A stretch of 64,000 bases of DNA from Nocardioides sp. SR21 (GCF_022761125.1 NZ_JAKWJR010000002.1:124001-188000); one strand, 5' to 3'; positions 1 through 8,768 are shown, numbered from the stretch's first letter. Numbers and translations: made by a program. Notes: a model not told the origin generated them from the sequence alone.

Positions 1-504
1 GGTGAGCACCACCTCGTCGGGGTCGACGGCCAGCCCGCGGGTCCGGCCGAGGCGCTCGGCGAGCGCGGCGCGGAGCTCGGGCAGCCCGCGCGGGTCGTCG
101 TACCCCCGCGGCGGGCGGGCGGTCGACACCTCGCGCCAGGCGCGCCGCCAGCCGGCCGCGTGCCGCGGGTCGATCCACGGCGTGCCGGCGTCGAGGCGGA
201 CCAGGTCCGGGGGAGCGGGAGCGGCGGCGCGGCGCGGGGCGGCCGGGTGGGCGCCCCCGGTCGCGGCGACGTACGTCCCGGCGCCGCGCCGGGTCTCGAG
301 CCAGCCCTCGGCGAGCAGCTGCTCGTAGGCCTGCTCGGCGACCGATCGGCTCACGCCGAGGTCCGTGGCCAGCGCGCGGCTGCTCGGGAGCCGGTCGCCG
401 CGGGCGAGGGTGCCGGCGACGACGAGCTCGCGGATCCGGCCGGAGAGCTGGGCGGGCAGCGAGCCGGGGGCGGTGCGGTCGAGCACGACCGGGAGCGTCG
501 TCAT
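1..504 (-). CDS. MocR/PdxR-type GntR transcriptional regulator (partial)
   Basis: The first 168 codons are present, reading leftward from the ATG at 504 and running off the window. Residues about 10-75 form a GntR winged helix: an L-S-G-R-I-R-E-L-V helix, a G-D-R-L-P-S-S-R-A-L-A block and an S-R-S-V-A-E-Q-A-Y-E-Q-L recognition segment. A Pro/Ala-rich linker follows, then the start of an aminotransferase fold-type I domain (PRGYDDPRGLPELRAALAER). This is the MocR architecture, in which a PLP-binding aminotransferase-like domain acts as effector sensor. It is divergent, 69 bp away, from a pyridoxamine-phosphate-oxidase-like gene, the usual arrangement of a MocR regulator and its target. Most of the effector domain lies outside the window, so PdxR itself cannot be distinguished from other MocR members. 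Confidence 0.88.
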   Translation of the reverse strand, partial: MTTLPVVLDRTAPGSLPAQLSGRIRELVVAGTLARGDRLPSSRALATDLGVSRSVAEQAYEQLLAEGWLETRRGAGTYVAATGGAHPAAPRRAAAPAPPDLVRLDAGTPWIDPRHAAGWRRAWREVSTARPPRGYDDPRGLPELRAALAERLGRTRGLAVDPDEVVLT

Positions 505-573
505 GGAGTGTCCTGTCGAATCAACGTCGGATTGGCCCGTGCGTACAGGCCACTTCTGCTCGACGATGGTCGC

Positions 574-1257
574 ATGACGATCGATCACCGGCTGGCACCC
601 CTGTCTCCGACCGACCGGACCACGATCGGCCGCGGCCGCAACCGGATGGTCGAGGACCGCGCCGAGCTGCACGCGCTCCTCGACGACGCGCTCATCGCGC
701 ACCTCGGGGTGAGCCTCGACCGGCACCCGCTGGTGCTGCCGACGGCGTACGCGGTCGACCTCGACGGCCCGGACGAGGACGGCACGCTCTACGTCCACGG
801 CTCGGTCGCGGCCGGCTGGCTGCGGGCGTCGACGGACCGCACGGTGTGCGTGACCGTGACCGAGCTCGACGGCCTGGTCGCCGCGCGGTCGGCGTTCCAC
901 CACTCGATGAACTACCGGTCGGCGGTCGTGATCGGCGAGGCCCGGCTGGTCGACGACCCCGACGAGCGGGCGCGCGCCCTGGACCTGATCGTCGACCACA
1001 TGATCCCCGGCCGCGCGGCCACGTTGCGGGCCAACACCCGCAAGGAGATGGCCGCGACCGCGGTGCTCGCCGTACCGCTGCGCGAGGCGTCGATGAAGGC
1101 CCGCGCGTGCGGCCCGGTCGACGACCAGGAGGACATCGACGCGGGCGTCTGGGCCGGGGTCATCCCGGTGCGGCGGGTCTTCGGCGAGGTGGAGCCGGAC
1201 GTCGACGCACGGGGAGCGGTCCCGGCCGACGTCCTCGCCCGGGCGGGCGCTCGATAG
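574..1257 (+). CDS. Pyridoxamine 5'-phosphate oxidase-family (split-barrel flavin-fold) protein
   Basis: 227 residues from the ATG at 574. The protein looks like the NimA/Pyridox_ox_2 branch of the FMN-binding split barrel: R-G-R-N-R-M near the N-terminus, L-P-T-A-Y-A-V-D, Y-V-H-G-S-V-A-A-G-W-L and F-H-H-S-M-N-Y-R-S-A-V-V-I-G-E-A-R. Family members bind FMN or F420 and reduce or oxidise small molecules; this substrate is unknown. It is divergent from the MocR-type regulator, which probably controls it. Its TAG stop forms part of the likely -10 element of ndk. An upstream in-frame extension exists but would overlap the regulator gene and is unlikely. Confidence 0.85.
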   Translation: MTIDHRLAPLSPTDRTTIGRGRNRMVEDRAELHALLDDALIAHLGVSLDRHPLVLPTAYAVDLDGPDEDGTLYVHGSVAAGWLRASTDRTVCVTVTELDGLVAARSAFHHSMNYRSAVVIGEARLVDDPDERARALDLIVDHMIPGRAATLRANTRKEMAATAVLAVPLREASMKARACGPVDDQEDIDAGVWAGVIPVRRVFGEVEPDVDARGAVPADVLARAGAR

Positions 1258-1260
1258 TCT
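1255..1260 (+). promoter_or_regulatory. -10 hexamer of leaderless ndk promoter
   Basis: TAGTCT lies 6 nt before the ndk ATG, so transcription would start at or next to the start codon. No Shine-Dalgarno sequence is present. The hexamer contains the stop codon of the previous gene. Inferred from the TANNNT rule for actinobacterial housekeeping promoters. Confidence 0.5.
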
Positions 1261-1266
1261 CCGGGC

Positions 1267-1686
1267 ATGACCCAGCGCACGCTCGTCCTGCTCAAGCCCG
1301 ACGCCGTCCGCCGCGGCCTGGTCGGTGAGGTCGTCCGCCGCATCGAGGCCAAGGGCTACGGCCTGGTGGCGCTCGACCTGCGCGACGCCACGCCCGAGCT
1401 GCTCGCCGAGCACTACGCCGAGCACGAGGGCAAGCCGTTCTACCAGCCGCTGGTCGACTTCATGCTGTCCGGCCCGGTCGTGGCGATCGTGCTCGAGGGC
1501 GAGCGCTGCATCGAGGGCTTCCGCTCGCTGGCCGGCGCGACCGACCCGACCGTCGCCGCGCCCGGCACCATCCGCGGCGACCTCGGCCGCGACTGGGGCC
1601 TGGCCGTCCAGCAGAACCTCGTGCACGGCTCGGACTCCGAGGAGTCGGCCGCCCGCGAGATCGGGATCTGGTTCCCGAACCTCTGA
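1267..1686 (+). CDS. ndk: Nucleoside diphosphate kinase
   Basis: 139 residues, the standard length. Transfers the gamma-phosphate of ATP to nucleoside diphosphates through a phosphohistidine, balancing cytoplasmic (d)NTP pools. The N-terminal T-L-V-L-L-K-P-D-A-V-R-R-G segment and the active-site N-L-V-H-G-S-D-S motif are intact; the phospho-accepting residue is His120. It lies just upstream of mreB, as is usual in actinobacteria, but has its own promoter-like hexamer and a following hairpin. Confidence 0.97.
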   Translation: MTQRTLVLLKPDAVRRGLVGEVVRRIEAKGYGLVALDLRDATPELLAEHYAEHEGKPFYQPLVDFMLSGPVVAIVLEGERCIEGFRSLAGATDPTVAAPGTIRGDLGRDWGLAVQQNLVHGSDSEESAAREIGIWFPNL

Positions 1687-1698
1687 GTCGCCGCTGCC

Positions 1699-1716
1699 GG
1701 GGCCCGCAGTGGCCCC
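1699..1716 (+). terminator. Possible terminator hairpin after ndk
   Basis: GGGGCC (1699-1704) and GGCCCC (1711-1716) are perfect complements around a 6-nt loop, 13 nt after the ndk stop. No U-tract follows, as is common for high-GC terminators. The rest of the 150-nt ndk-mreB gap holds a TAGCCT hexamer at 1794-1799 that could be the -10 of mreB; no convincing -35 was found. Confidence 0.4.
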
Positions 1717-1836
1717 GAGTCGCCGATCTGCGGTGTGACGTGAATTCGCAGGTCGGGCCGCGTGTCCTCCCCGGGGGCCGCGTCCTGTCTTCGTAGCCTG
1801 TTGTCACTTCTTCCCCACCTGCAACAAGGCGACGTG

Positions 1837-2868
1837 ATGGCGAACAGCTTCATCGGCCGTGACATGGCCGTCGACCTCGGCACCGCCAACACGCTGGTCT
1901 ACGTCCGCGGCAAGGGCGTGCTCGTCGACGAGCCCAGCGTGGTGGCGCTCAACGACACCACCGGCGAGATCCTCGCCGTCGGCCACGAGGCCAAGCGGAT
2001 GATCGGCCGCACGCCCGACCACATCACCGCCATCCGCCCGCTCCAGGACGGCGTGATCGCCGACTTCGAGGCGACCGAGCAGATGCTGCGGTACTTCATC
2101 CAGCAGGTGCACCGCCGCCGCTACTTCGCCAAGCCGCGGATGGTGATCTGCGTGCCGAGCGGCATCACCGCGGTCGAGCAGCGCGCGGTCAAGGAGGCCG
2201 GCTACCAGGCCGGCGCGCGCCGCGTCTACATCGTCGAGGAGCCGATGGCCGCCGCGATCGGCGCCGGGCTGCCCGTGCACCAGCCGACCGGCAACATGGT
2301 CGTCGACGTGGGCGGCGGCACGACCGAGGTCGCGGTCATCTCGCTGGGCGGCATCGTCACCAGCCTGTCCGTGCGGACCGCCGGCGACGACCTCGACCAG
2401 GCGATCGTGGCGTGGATGAAGAAGGAGCACTCGCTGATGCTCGGCGAGCGCACCGCCGAGGAGGTCAAGATGACCCTCGGCTCCGCGTTCCCGATGATCG
2501 ACGAGGTCGAGGCCGAGATCCGCGGCCGCGACATGGTCACCGGCCTGCCCCGCACGGTCACCGTCTCCAGCAGCGACGTACGCCAGGCGCTCGAGGAGCC
2601 GCTGCACATGATCGTGGACGCGGTCCGCGCGACCCTCGACCAGACCCCGCCCGAGCTGGCCGGCGACATCATGGACCGCGGCATCGTGCTCACCGGCGGC
2701 GGCGCGCTGCTGCGCGGCCTCGACGAGCGGCTGCGCCACGAGACCGGCATGCCCGTGCACGTCGCCCAGGACCCGCTCACCTCCGTCGCCCTCGGCGCCG
2801 GCAAGTGCGTCGAGGAGTTCGAGGCGCTCCAGCAGGTGCTGGTCACCGACCTGAGGCGCGGCGCATGA
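1837..2868 (+). CDS. mreB: Rod-shape-determining actin homologue MreB
   Basis: 343 residues from ATG 1837, following AAGGCGA. An actin-fold ATPase that forms membrane-associated filaments guiding lateral wall synthesis. Visible nucleotide-binding motifs are D-L-G-T-A-N-T (phosphate 1), V-V-D-V-G-G-G-T-T-E-V-A (phosphate 2) and I-V-L-T-G-G-G-A-L-L-R-G (adenosine). The M-A-N-S-F-I-G-R-D-M start resembles the MreB amphipathic N-terminus. First gene of the mreBCD-mrdA-rodA operon, overlapping mreC by 4 nt. An upstream in-frame extension to 1762 has no MreB similarity. Confidence 0.97.
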   Translation: MANSFIGRDMAVDLGTANTLVYVRGKGVLVDEPSVVALNDTTGEILAVGHEAKRMIGRTPDHITAIRPLQDGVIADFEATEQMLRYFIQQVHRRRYFAKPRMVICVPSGITAVEQRAVKEAGYQAGARRVYIVEEPMAAAIGAGLPVHQPTGNMVVDVGGGTTEVAVISLGGIVTSLSVRTAGDDLDQAIVAWMKKEHSLMLGERTAEEVKMTLGSAFPMIDEVEAEIRGRDMVTGLPRTVTVSSSDVRQALEEPLHMIVDAVRATLDQTPPELAGDIMDRGIVLTGGGALLRGLDERLRHETGMPVHVAQDPLTSVALGAGKCVEEFEALQQVLVTDLRRGA

Positions 2869-3767
2869 CCAAGGAGAAGCGCTGGAGAGGCCCCGGTGGG
2901 CCGAAGCAGTCGCCCGGCCTGCTGGTCGCCCTGGTGCTCGCCTGCCTGAGCCTGATGGCCCTCGACTCCACCGCTGACGGCCCCGTCGACGGCGCCCGGC
3001 GCGCGGTCGGCGAGGTGTTCGGTCCGGTCGAGGTGGCGACCGCGACCGCGGTCCGCCCGTTCACCGCGGTCCCGGACTGGTTCCGCTCCAAGGACTCGAT
3101 GCAGGACGACCTCCTCCAGCTGCAGGCCGAGAACTCCCAGCTGCGCTCCGAGGTCGCCACGCAGGACTACGACCGCAACCGGCTCGCGGAGTACGACGGC
3201 CTCACCGCCGCGGCCGCCGACCTCGGGTACTCCCTGGTCCCGGCGCGCGTCGTCGGGCTCGGCCCGTCGCAGTCGTTCTCCCACACGGTCACGATCGACG
3301 CCGGCTCCGACGCCGGGCTGCGACCCGACCTCACCGTGATCAACAACGACGGCCTGGTCGGCCGCGTCCTGCGGGTCACCCGCAGCACCGCGACCGTGCT
3401 GCTGATCATCGACACCGACTCGGTCGTCGGCGGTCGCGTCGGCGAGAGCATGGAGGTCGGTCTCCTGCACGGCCGCGGCGACCTCGGCAACGACGGCCGC
3501 CTGGACCTCGAGCTCTTCGACGACACCGCCGTACCGTCCAAGCACGACACCGTGGTCACGTGGGGGAGCGAGGCGGCCGGACCGTACGTCTCCGGCGTCC
3601 CGGTCGGCCGCGTCACCAGTGTCTACAGCAGCCTGCGCGAGACCTCGCAGCGCGCGGTGATCGAGCCGTTCGTCGACTTCGGCTCGCTCGACCTGGTCGG
3701 CGTGGTCGTGGCGTCCGGCACCGACAGCGACCGGTCCGTCATCGACGCCGACGGGACGCTGCGATGA
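2865..3767 (+). CDS. mreC: Rod-shape-determining protein MreC
   Basis: 300 residues. A short basic cytoplasmic N-terminus, one transmembrane helix (about residues 18-35), a coiled-coil (M-Q-D-D-L-L-Q-L-Q-A-E-N-S-Q-L-R-S-E-V, about 83-102) and the extracytoplasmic double beta-barrel. Bitopic scaffold that activates PBP2-RodA. The ATG overlaps the mreB stop (ATGA) and the gene overlaps mreD the same way, implying translational coupling. Confidence 0.95.
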   Translation: MTKEKRWRGPGGPKQSPGLLVALVLACLSLMALDSTADGPVDGARRAVGEVFGPVEVATATAVRPFTAVPDWFRSKDSMQDDLLQLQAENSQLRSEVATQDYDRNRLAEYDGLTAAAADLGYSLVPARVVGLGPSQSFSHTVTIDAGSDAGLRPDLTVINNDGLVGRVLRVTRSTATVLLIIDTDSVVGGRVGESMEVGLLHGRGDLGNDGRLDLELFDDTAVPSKHDTVVTWGSEAAGPYVSGVPVGRVTSVYSSLRETSQRAVIEPFVDFGSLDLVGVVVASGTDSDRSVIDADGTLR

Positions 3768-4267
3768 GGGCCCTCGCCGCGGCCGCCGCGATCGTGGTCG
3801 CGCTGGCGCTCCAGGTCTCGGTGTTCTCGCACTTCTCCTGGGCCGGGGTCGTCCCGAACCTGTGCCTGCTCGTCGTGGTCGCCGCGGCGCTGACCCGCGG
3901 CTCGCACTTCGCGGCCGTCCTCGGCTTCGTCGCCGGCGTCTCGCTCGACCTCGCCCCGCCGGCCGACCACGTCGCCGGCCGCTGGGCGCTCGCGCTGGTG
4001 ATCGTCGGGTACGTCGCCGGCCGCGTCCGCCGCGACGCGCCCCCGACCGCCAGCACCGTGGTCGCGACCGTCGCCGCCGCCTCCTTCGTCGGTACGTCGG
4101 TGTTCGCGCTGACCGGCATGGTGCTCGACGACGCCGCCCTCGGCGTCCCCGACCTGCTGCAGGTCATCGGCGTCTCGGTCGTCCTCGACGTGCTGCTCAC
4201 GCCGTTCGTGCTCCCGCCGGTGATGGGGATGTTCCGGCGGCTCGAACCCGACCGCGCGCTCGCCTGA
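3764..4267 (+). CDS. mreD: Rod-shape-determining membrane protein MreD
   Basis: 167 residues with about five hydrophobic helices and the family stretch V-V-P-N-L-C-L-L-V-V-V-A-A-A-L near residue 30. Polytopic partner of MreC in the elongasome. The start overlaps the mreC stop (ATGA) and the stop overlaps the next ATG (TGATG). Function assigned from length, topology and position. Confidence 0.92.
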   Translation: MRALAAAAAIVVALALQVSVFSHFSWAGVVPNLCLLVVVAAALTRGSHFAAVLGFVAGVSLDLAPPADHVAGRWALALVIVGYVAGRVRRDAPPTASTVVATVAAASFVGTSVFALTGMVLDDAALGVPDLLQVIGVSVVLDVLLTPFVLPPVMGMFRRLEPDRALA

Positions 4268-6366
4268 TGGCTCCCCAGAGATTTGCAGGGCGCACCGGTC
4301 GGCTGCGCCTGGTGGTCATCCAGGCGCTGGTGTTCTCGCTGTTCGCGACCCTGTTCGCCCGGCTCTACTTCCTGCAGGTCGTCGACGGCGCCGAGTACCA
4401 CGCCCAGGCCACGTCGCAGTCGGTGCGCGAGGTCGTGGTGCAGCCCCAGCGCGGGCTGATCGTCGACGACCAGGGCCGGCCGCTGGTCGCCAACCGGCTG
4501 TCCTGGGTGGTCGCGGTCGACCGCACGATGCTCGGCAAGATGACCGAGCGCCAGCAGGAGATCCTGCTCGAGCGGGTCGGCGGCGTCGTCGACGTGAAGG
4601 TCGCGCGCATCCACCACCAGCTGAACAACTGGAACGGCTCGCCGTACCAGCCGGTCCCGATCGCCTCCGACGTCCCGCAGCGGGTCGCGCTGCGGCTCCT
4701 CGAGCAGCCCGAGGACTACCCGGGCATCGTCGTCGACCAGCAGAGCGTGCGCGCCTACCCGGAGCCGTACGGCGTGAACCTCGCGCACGTGCTCGGCTAC
4801 CTCAGCCCGATCACCGAGGGCGAGCTCGACCAGGCGAAGGATCGCGAGGACCAGTCGGTCAACGGCGCCTCGGCGGTCGGCCGCGCCGGCGTCGAGAAGC
4901 AGTACGACAAGTGGCTGCGCGGCATGCCGGGCTACAAGAACGTCGCGGTCGACTCGATGGGCCGCGTGCTCGGGGACGACTCCGAGGTCGCGGGCGAGCC
5001 CGGCGACACGCTCGTCACCAGCATCGACGCCAAGGTGCAGTCGGTCGTCGAGCAGCAGCTGCTGGAGCGGATGCGCTACCAGCGCACCCAGCGGGACCCG
5101 GTCACCGGTCGCAACTACGTCGCCGACTCGGGCGCCGCGATCGTGATGGAGGCCGACACCGGCCGGATCGTCGCGATGGCCAGCCAGCCGACGTACGACC
5201 CCGGCGTCTGGGTCGGCGGGATCAGCAGCAAGCAGCTCGAGCGGCTGTACTCCGACAAGGCCGGTACGCCGCTGCTGGGTCGCGCGACCCAGGGCCAGTT
5301 CGCGCCCGGCTCGACGTGGAAGCCGTTCATGACCGCCGGTGCCCTCACCCACGGCTACTCGACCGACACGCAGCTCAACTGCTCCTCGGCGCTGCGGGTC
5401 GGCAACCGCGACTTCAAGAACTACGAGTCGGGCGCCTACGGCTACATCGGCTTCGCGCAGGCGCTCGAGGTCTCCTGCAACACCTTCTTCTACCGGATCG
5501 GCCTGGACTACTGGCAGCGCTACGGCTCGGACGTCGCCGACGTGCACGCCAAGGACCCGCTGGTCTCCGAGGCCAAGGAGTTCGGCTTCGGCCAGGAGAC
5601 CGGCATCGACCTGCCGGGCGAGGCGTCCGGACGGATCGCGGACCGGCAGTGGAAGCGCGACTACTACGAGTCGATGAAGGGCTACTACTGCAAGATCGCG
5701 AACAAGCCGCAGGACGCCGACACCAGCGACTTCGTCTACCTCTTCTCCCGTGAGTTCTGCGCGGAGGGCTACGCCTACCGCGCCGGTGACGCGGTGAACT
5801 TCGCGATCGGCCAGGGCGACACGCTGGTCACGCCGCTCCAGCTGGCCCGCGCGTACGCCGCGATCGCCAACGGCGGCACGCTCTACGCGCCGCGCATCGC
5901 CAAGGCGATCGTCAGCCCGGAGGGCGACGTCGTGCGCCGGATCGCTCCGAAGCCGGTGGGCACCGTCGACGTCCCCGAGCAGACGCTGGGCTACATCGAC
6001 TCCGCGCTGAAGGGCGTCGCGGCGAACCCGCACGGCACGATGAACTGGAAGCTGCAGGAGTTCCCGCTGGACCAGGTCGTCATCCGCGCGAAGACCGGCT
6101 CGGCCGAGGTGCACGGCAAGCAGACCACCGGCTGGGTCGCCTCCTACACCGACGACTACGTCGTCGTGATGATGATCAGCCAGGGCGGGACCGGGTCCGG
6201 CTCGGTCGGCGAGGGGATCCGGAAGGTCTGGGAGACCTTGTACGGCATCGACGGCATGGACGTGAACCCGAGCCGTGCGGCGATCCCCGGCGTCACCCCG
6301 CCCGAGCGGCTCCCGACGTTCATGCAGGACGGCACCATTCTCCCTCCGGCCCGAGAAGAGGACTGA
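4267..6366 (+). CDS. mrdA: Penicillin-binding protein 2 (class B transpeptidase)
   Basis: 699 residues. One N-terminal membrane anchor (about 17-38), a pedestal/dimerisation domain with G-L-I-V-D-D-Q-G-R-P-L-V, and a C-terminal transpeptidase domain. The three catalytic motifs are present: S-T-W-K (nucleophile Ser349), S-C-N (Ser403) and K-T-G (Lys609). It cross-links peptidoglycan during elongation together with RodA. A Cys-containing insertion around residues 472-500 (G-Y-Y-C-K-I-A-N-K ... R-E-F-C-A-E-G) could form a disulfide outside the membrane. Confidence 0.95.
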   Translation: MAPQRFAGRTGRLRLVVIQALVFSLFATLFARLYFLQVVDGAEYHAQATSQSVREVVVQPQRGLIVDDQGRPLVANRLSWVVAVDRTMLGKMTERQQEILLERVGGVVDVKVARIHHQLNNWNGSPYQPVPIASDVPQRVALRLLEQPEDYPGIVVDQQSVRAYPEPYGVNLAHVLGYLSPITEGELDQAKDREDQSVNGASAVGRAGVEKQYDKWLRGMPGYKNVAVDSMGRVLGDDSEVAGEPGDTLVTSIDAKVQSVVEQQLLERMRYQRTQRDPVTGRNYVADSGAAIVMEADTGRIVAMASQPTYDPGVWVGGISSKQLERLYSDKAGTPLLGRATQGQFAPGSTWKPFMTAGALTHGYSTDTQLNCSSALRVGNRDFKNYESGAYGYIGFAQALEVSCNTFFYRIGLDYWQRYGSDVADVHAKDPLVSEAKEFGFGQETGIDLPGEASGRIADRQWKRDYYESMKGYYCKIANKPQDADTSDFVYLFSREFCAEGYAYRAGDAVNFAIGQGDTLVTPLQLARAYAAIANGGTLYAPRIAKAIVSPEGDVVRRIAPKPVGTVDVPEQTLGYIDSALKGVAANPHGTMNWKLQEFPLDQVVIRAKTGSAEVHGKQTTGWVASYTDDYVVVMMISQGGTGSGSVGEGIRKVWETLYGIDGMDVNPSRAAIPGVTPPERLPTFMQDGTILPPAREED

Positions 6367-6367
6367 C

Positions 6368-7531
6368 GTGCTCACGAAGCCCCGCCTCGACTGGGTCCTG
6401 ATGCTGGCCGTGCTCGGCCTGGTCACCCTCGGCAGCGTGCTGGTGTGGTCGGCGACCACGCAGCGCGCCGACCTCACCGGCGGTGACCCCACGGCGTACC
6501 TCAAGAAGCAGCTGGTCAACGTCGCGATCGGCCTGGTGTTGATGGTGCTGGTGCTCGCCACCGACCACCGGTGGGTGCGGATCATGGCGCCGCTCGTCTA
6601 CATCGCCTCGGTCGCCGGGCTCGTGCTCGTGCTGACGATGGGCACGGTCGTCAACGGCTCACGGTCGTGGCTGATGATCGGCGGGATGTCGATCCAGCCG
6701 TCGGAGTTCGCGAAGCTGGCCGTGGTGATCGGGATGGCGCTGTGGGTCGCCGAGCGCCACGACGTCCGCCGCGGGCGCCCCGGTGGCGCCCTGGGCGACG
6801 TCGCCGGCATGCTCGCGATCGCCGGCCTGCCGGCAGGGCTGATCCTGCTGCAGCCGGACCTCGGCACCATGCTCGTGCTCTCGGCCACGGTCTTCGGCGT
6901 GATCGCGGTCTCCGGCGCCCCGCGGCGCTGGCTCGCGCTGCTCGCCGGGGGAGCGGTCACCGCCGCCGTGGCCGCGATCGCCGCGGGCGTGCTGAAGCAG
7001 TACCAGGTCGACCGGTTCCTGGCGTTCACGAACCCCGACCTCGACCCGCGCGGCGCCGGCTACAACGTCGAGCAGGCCCGGATCGCGGTCGGCAACGGCG
7101 GGCTGTTCGGGCAGGGCCTGTTCGACGGCTCCCAGACCCGCGCCGGCTTCGTTCCCGAGCAGCACACGGACTTCGTGTTCACGGTCGCGGGCGAGGAGCT
7201 CGGCCTGGTCGGCGCGGGTGTCCTCATCGCCCTGCTCGGCCTGGTGATCTGGCGGGCGCTGCGGATCGCCGCGCGCACCGACGACGTGTTCGGCCGGCTG
7301 GCCGCGGCCGGCATCGCCTGCTGGTTCGGCTTCCAGGCGTTCCAGAACGTCGGGATGTGCCTCGGGATCATGCCGGTGACCGGCGTACCGCTGCCGTTCG
7401 TGTCGTACGGCGGCAGCTCGATGTTCGCGGGCATGCTCGCGATCGGGCTGCTGCAGAACATCCACCTGCGCTCGAACGCCACGGTCCCGACGCGCTACAC
7501 GATGCCGAACCGGGTCCTCGTCAGGGCCTGA
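6368..7531 (+). CDS. rodA: SEDS peptidoglycan glycosyltransferase RodA
   Basis: 387 residues from GTG 6368, chosen because GAAGAGGAC lies just upstream and the GTG follows the mrdA stop by one base. About ten transmembrane helices carry SEDS signatures: G-S-R-S-W, I-Q-P-S-E-F-A-K-L and P-L-P-F-V-S-Y-G-G-S-S near the C-terminus. Polymerises lipid II at the lateral wall with PBP2. Last gene of the elongation operon; its stop lies within a 14-bp tandem repeat. Confidence 0.95.
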   Translation: MLTKPRLDWVLMLAVLGLVTLGSVLVWSATTQRADLTGGDPTAYLKKQLVNVAIGLVLMVLVLATDHRWVRIMAPLVYIASVAGLVLVLTMGTVVNGSRSWLMIGGMSIQPSEFAKLAVVIGMALWVAERHDVRRGRPGGALGDVAGMLAIAGLPAGLILLQPDLGTMLVLSATVFGVIAVSGAPRRWLALLAGGAVTAAVAAIAAGVLKQYQVDRFLAFTNPDLDPRGAGYNVEQARIAVGNGGLFGQGLFDGSQTRAGFVPEQHTDFVFTVAGEELGLVGAGVLIALLGLVIWRALRIAARTDDVFGRLAAAGIACWFGFQAFQNVGMCLGIMPVTGVPLPFVSYGGSSMFAGMLAIGLLQNIHLRSNATVPTRYTMPNRVLVRA

Positions 7532-7576
7532 TCGTCAGGGCCTGATCGCCAGGGCCTGATCTCTAGGGTTTGATCG
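7521..7576. repeat. 14-bp tandem repeat (4 copies) across two convergent stop codons
   Basis: Four 14-bp units start at 7521, 7535, 7549 and 7563. The first two are identical (TCAGGGCCTGATCG); the third and fourth diverge by a few bases. The array spans the rodA TGA (7529-7531) and the stop of the convergent antiporter gene (7563-7565). Because 14 is not a multiple of three, successive units place TGA in all three plus-strand frames. Confidence 0.85.
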
Positions 7577-8684
7577 CCAGGAACACGAAGGACGCCATCA
7601 GCACGAGGTGCACCGATCCCTGGAGCGTCTTGGACCGGCCGGGCACCACGGTCAGCACGGCCACGATCACCGAGACCATCAGCAGCACCATCTGGGTCGG
7701 TTCGAGGCCGAGCACGAGCGGGCCCTCCAGCCAGATCGAGGCGACCGCGATCGCCGGGATCGTGAGGCCGATGCTCGCCATCGCCGAGCCGTAGGCGAGG
7801 TTGAGGCTGATCTGCACGCGGTTGCGCGCCGCCGCCCGGGCGGCCGCGATCGACTCGGGCAGCAGCACCAGGAGCGCGATCACGACACCGACGAACGAGT
7901 GCGGGAACCCGATCGCGTCCACGGCGTCCTCGATCGGGTACGACTCCACCTTGGCCAGGCCCACCACCGCGACGAGGCCGAGCAGGAGCAGGAACAGGCT
8001 GGACAGCGCGGCCCGGTTGCTCGGCGGGTCGGCGTGGCCGTCGCCGTCCTCGTCCACCGGCCAGTCGACCTGTCCGTCCTGAGCAGCGTCGCCGGCCTCG
8101 ACCGGCAGGAAGAAGTCCCGGTGCTTGACGGTCTGGGTGAAGACGAAGATCCCGTAGAGCGCCAGCGACGCGATCGCGGCGTACGTGAGCTGCGCGCCGG
8201 AGAACTCCGGCCCCGGGGTGCTCGTGGTGAACCGCGGCAGCACCAGCGTCAGCGCCGCGAGCGCGACGACGGTCATCAGGGCGGCGCCGGTGCCCTCGGG
8301 GTTGAAGACCGCCATCCGGTACTTCACGGCGCCGATGACCAGCGAGAGCCCCACGATGCCGTTGATCGTGATCATCACGGCCGCGAACACCGTGTCGCGC
8401 GCGAGCGCCGACGTGTCGCTGCCGCTCAGCATCAGCGTCACGATCAGGGCGACCTCGATGACCGTCACGGCGACGGCGAGCAGCAGCGAGCCGAACGGCT
8501 CGCCGACCCGGTGCGCGACGACCTCGGCGTGGTGCACCGCGGAGAGCACGGCGCCAATGAGGAAGATGCCGATCCCGACGGCCGCGACCGTGCCGGGGTG
8601 ACTGCCCCAGACGAAGACGAGCACGAGGATCGCCGAGGGCGGCGCGATGGTCGTCCAGTCCAGGCGGCGTCCCAGGATGCTCAT
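7563..8684 (-). CDS. ChaA-like Ca2+/H+ (or Na+/H+) antiporter
   Basis: 373 residues with about eleven hydrophobic helices in two homologous halves. Acidic motifs typical of the CaCA superfamily are visible: V-T-V-I-E-V-A-L-I in the first half and L-L-P-E-S-I-A-A-A-R-A in the second. A cytosolic acidic loop (V-D-E-D-G-D-G-H-A-D) separates them. Predicted to export calcium or sodium against protons. Divergent from a DHA2 transporter and convergent with rodA. Ion selectivity cannot be judged from sequence. Confidence 0.85.
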   Translation of the reverse strand: MSILGRRLDWTTIAPPSAILVLVFVWGSHPGTVAAVGIGIFLIGAVLSAVHHAEVVAHRVGEPFGSLLLAVAVTVIEVALIVTLMLSGSDTSALARDTVFAAVMITINGIVGLSLVIGAVKYRMAVFNPEGTGAALMTVVALAALTLVLPRFTTSTPGPEFSGAQLTYAAIASLALYGIFVFTQTVKHRDFFLPVEAGDAAQDGQVDWPVDEDGDGHADPPSNRAALSSLFLLLLGLVAVVGLAKVESYPIEDAVDAIGFPHSFVGVVIALLVLLPESIAAARAAARNRVQISLNLAYGSAMASIGLTIPAIAVASIWLEGPLVLGLEPTQMVLLMVSVIVAVLTVVPGRSKTLQGSVHLVLMASFVFLAIKP

Positions 8685-8691
8685 GACGGGA

Positions 8692-8697
8692 ACCCTA
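8692..8697 (-). promoter_or_regulatory. -10 hexamer of leaderless antiporter promoter
   Basis: On the minus strand TAGGGT lies 7 nt before the ATG at 8684, with no ribosome-binding site between. Consistent with a leaderless transcript. Confidence 0.45.
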
Positions 8698-8725
8698 CGG
8701 ACTCGGCCAGGGAGTGGCCGCCATC

Positions 8726-8741
8726 ACAACGAACTCGTTGT
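8726..8741. promoter_or_regulatory. Palindromic operator candidate overlapping the -35 of the DHA2 gene
   Basis: ACAACGA and TCGTTGT are perfect inverted arms separated by 2 bp, in the 91-bp divergent intergenic region. The right arm overlaps the likely -35 at 8738. The size fits a MarR- or TetR-family site. No regulator gene is adjacent. Confidence 0.4.
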
Positions 8742-8768
8742 CTGGGACAACCTTCCCGGCCCTAGGCT
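8738..8768 (+). promoter_or_regulatory. Promoter of DHA2 transporter gene
   Basis: TTGTCT (8738-8743) and TAGGCT (8763-8768) are separated by 19 bp. The -10 ends 7 nt before the ATG at 8776, so the mRNA is probably leaderless. The upstream palindrome overlaps the -35. Confidence 0.45.

Noticed and set aside
3739..6585. Minus-strand open frame of about 950 codons opposite mreD, mrdA and rodA
   Set aside because: Shadow of the high third-position GC of the sense genes; the product is Asp/Arg/Val-rich nonsense with no fold features.
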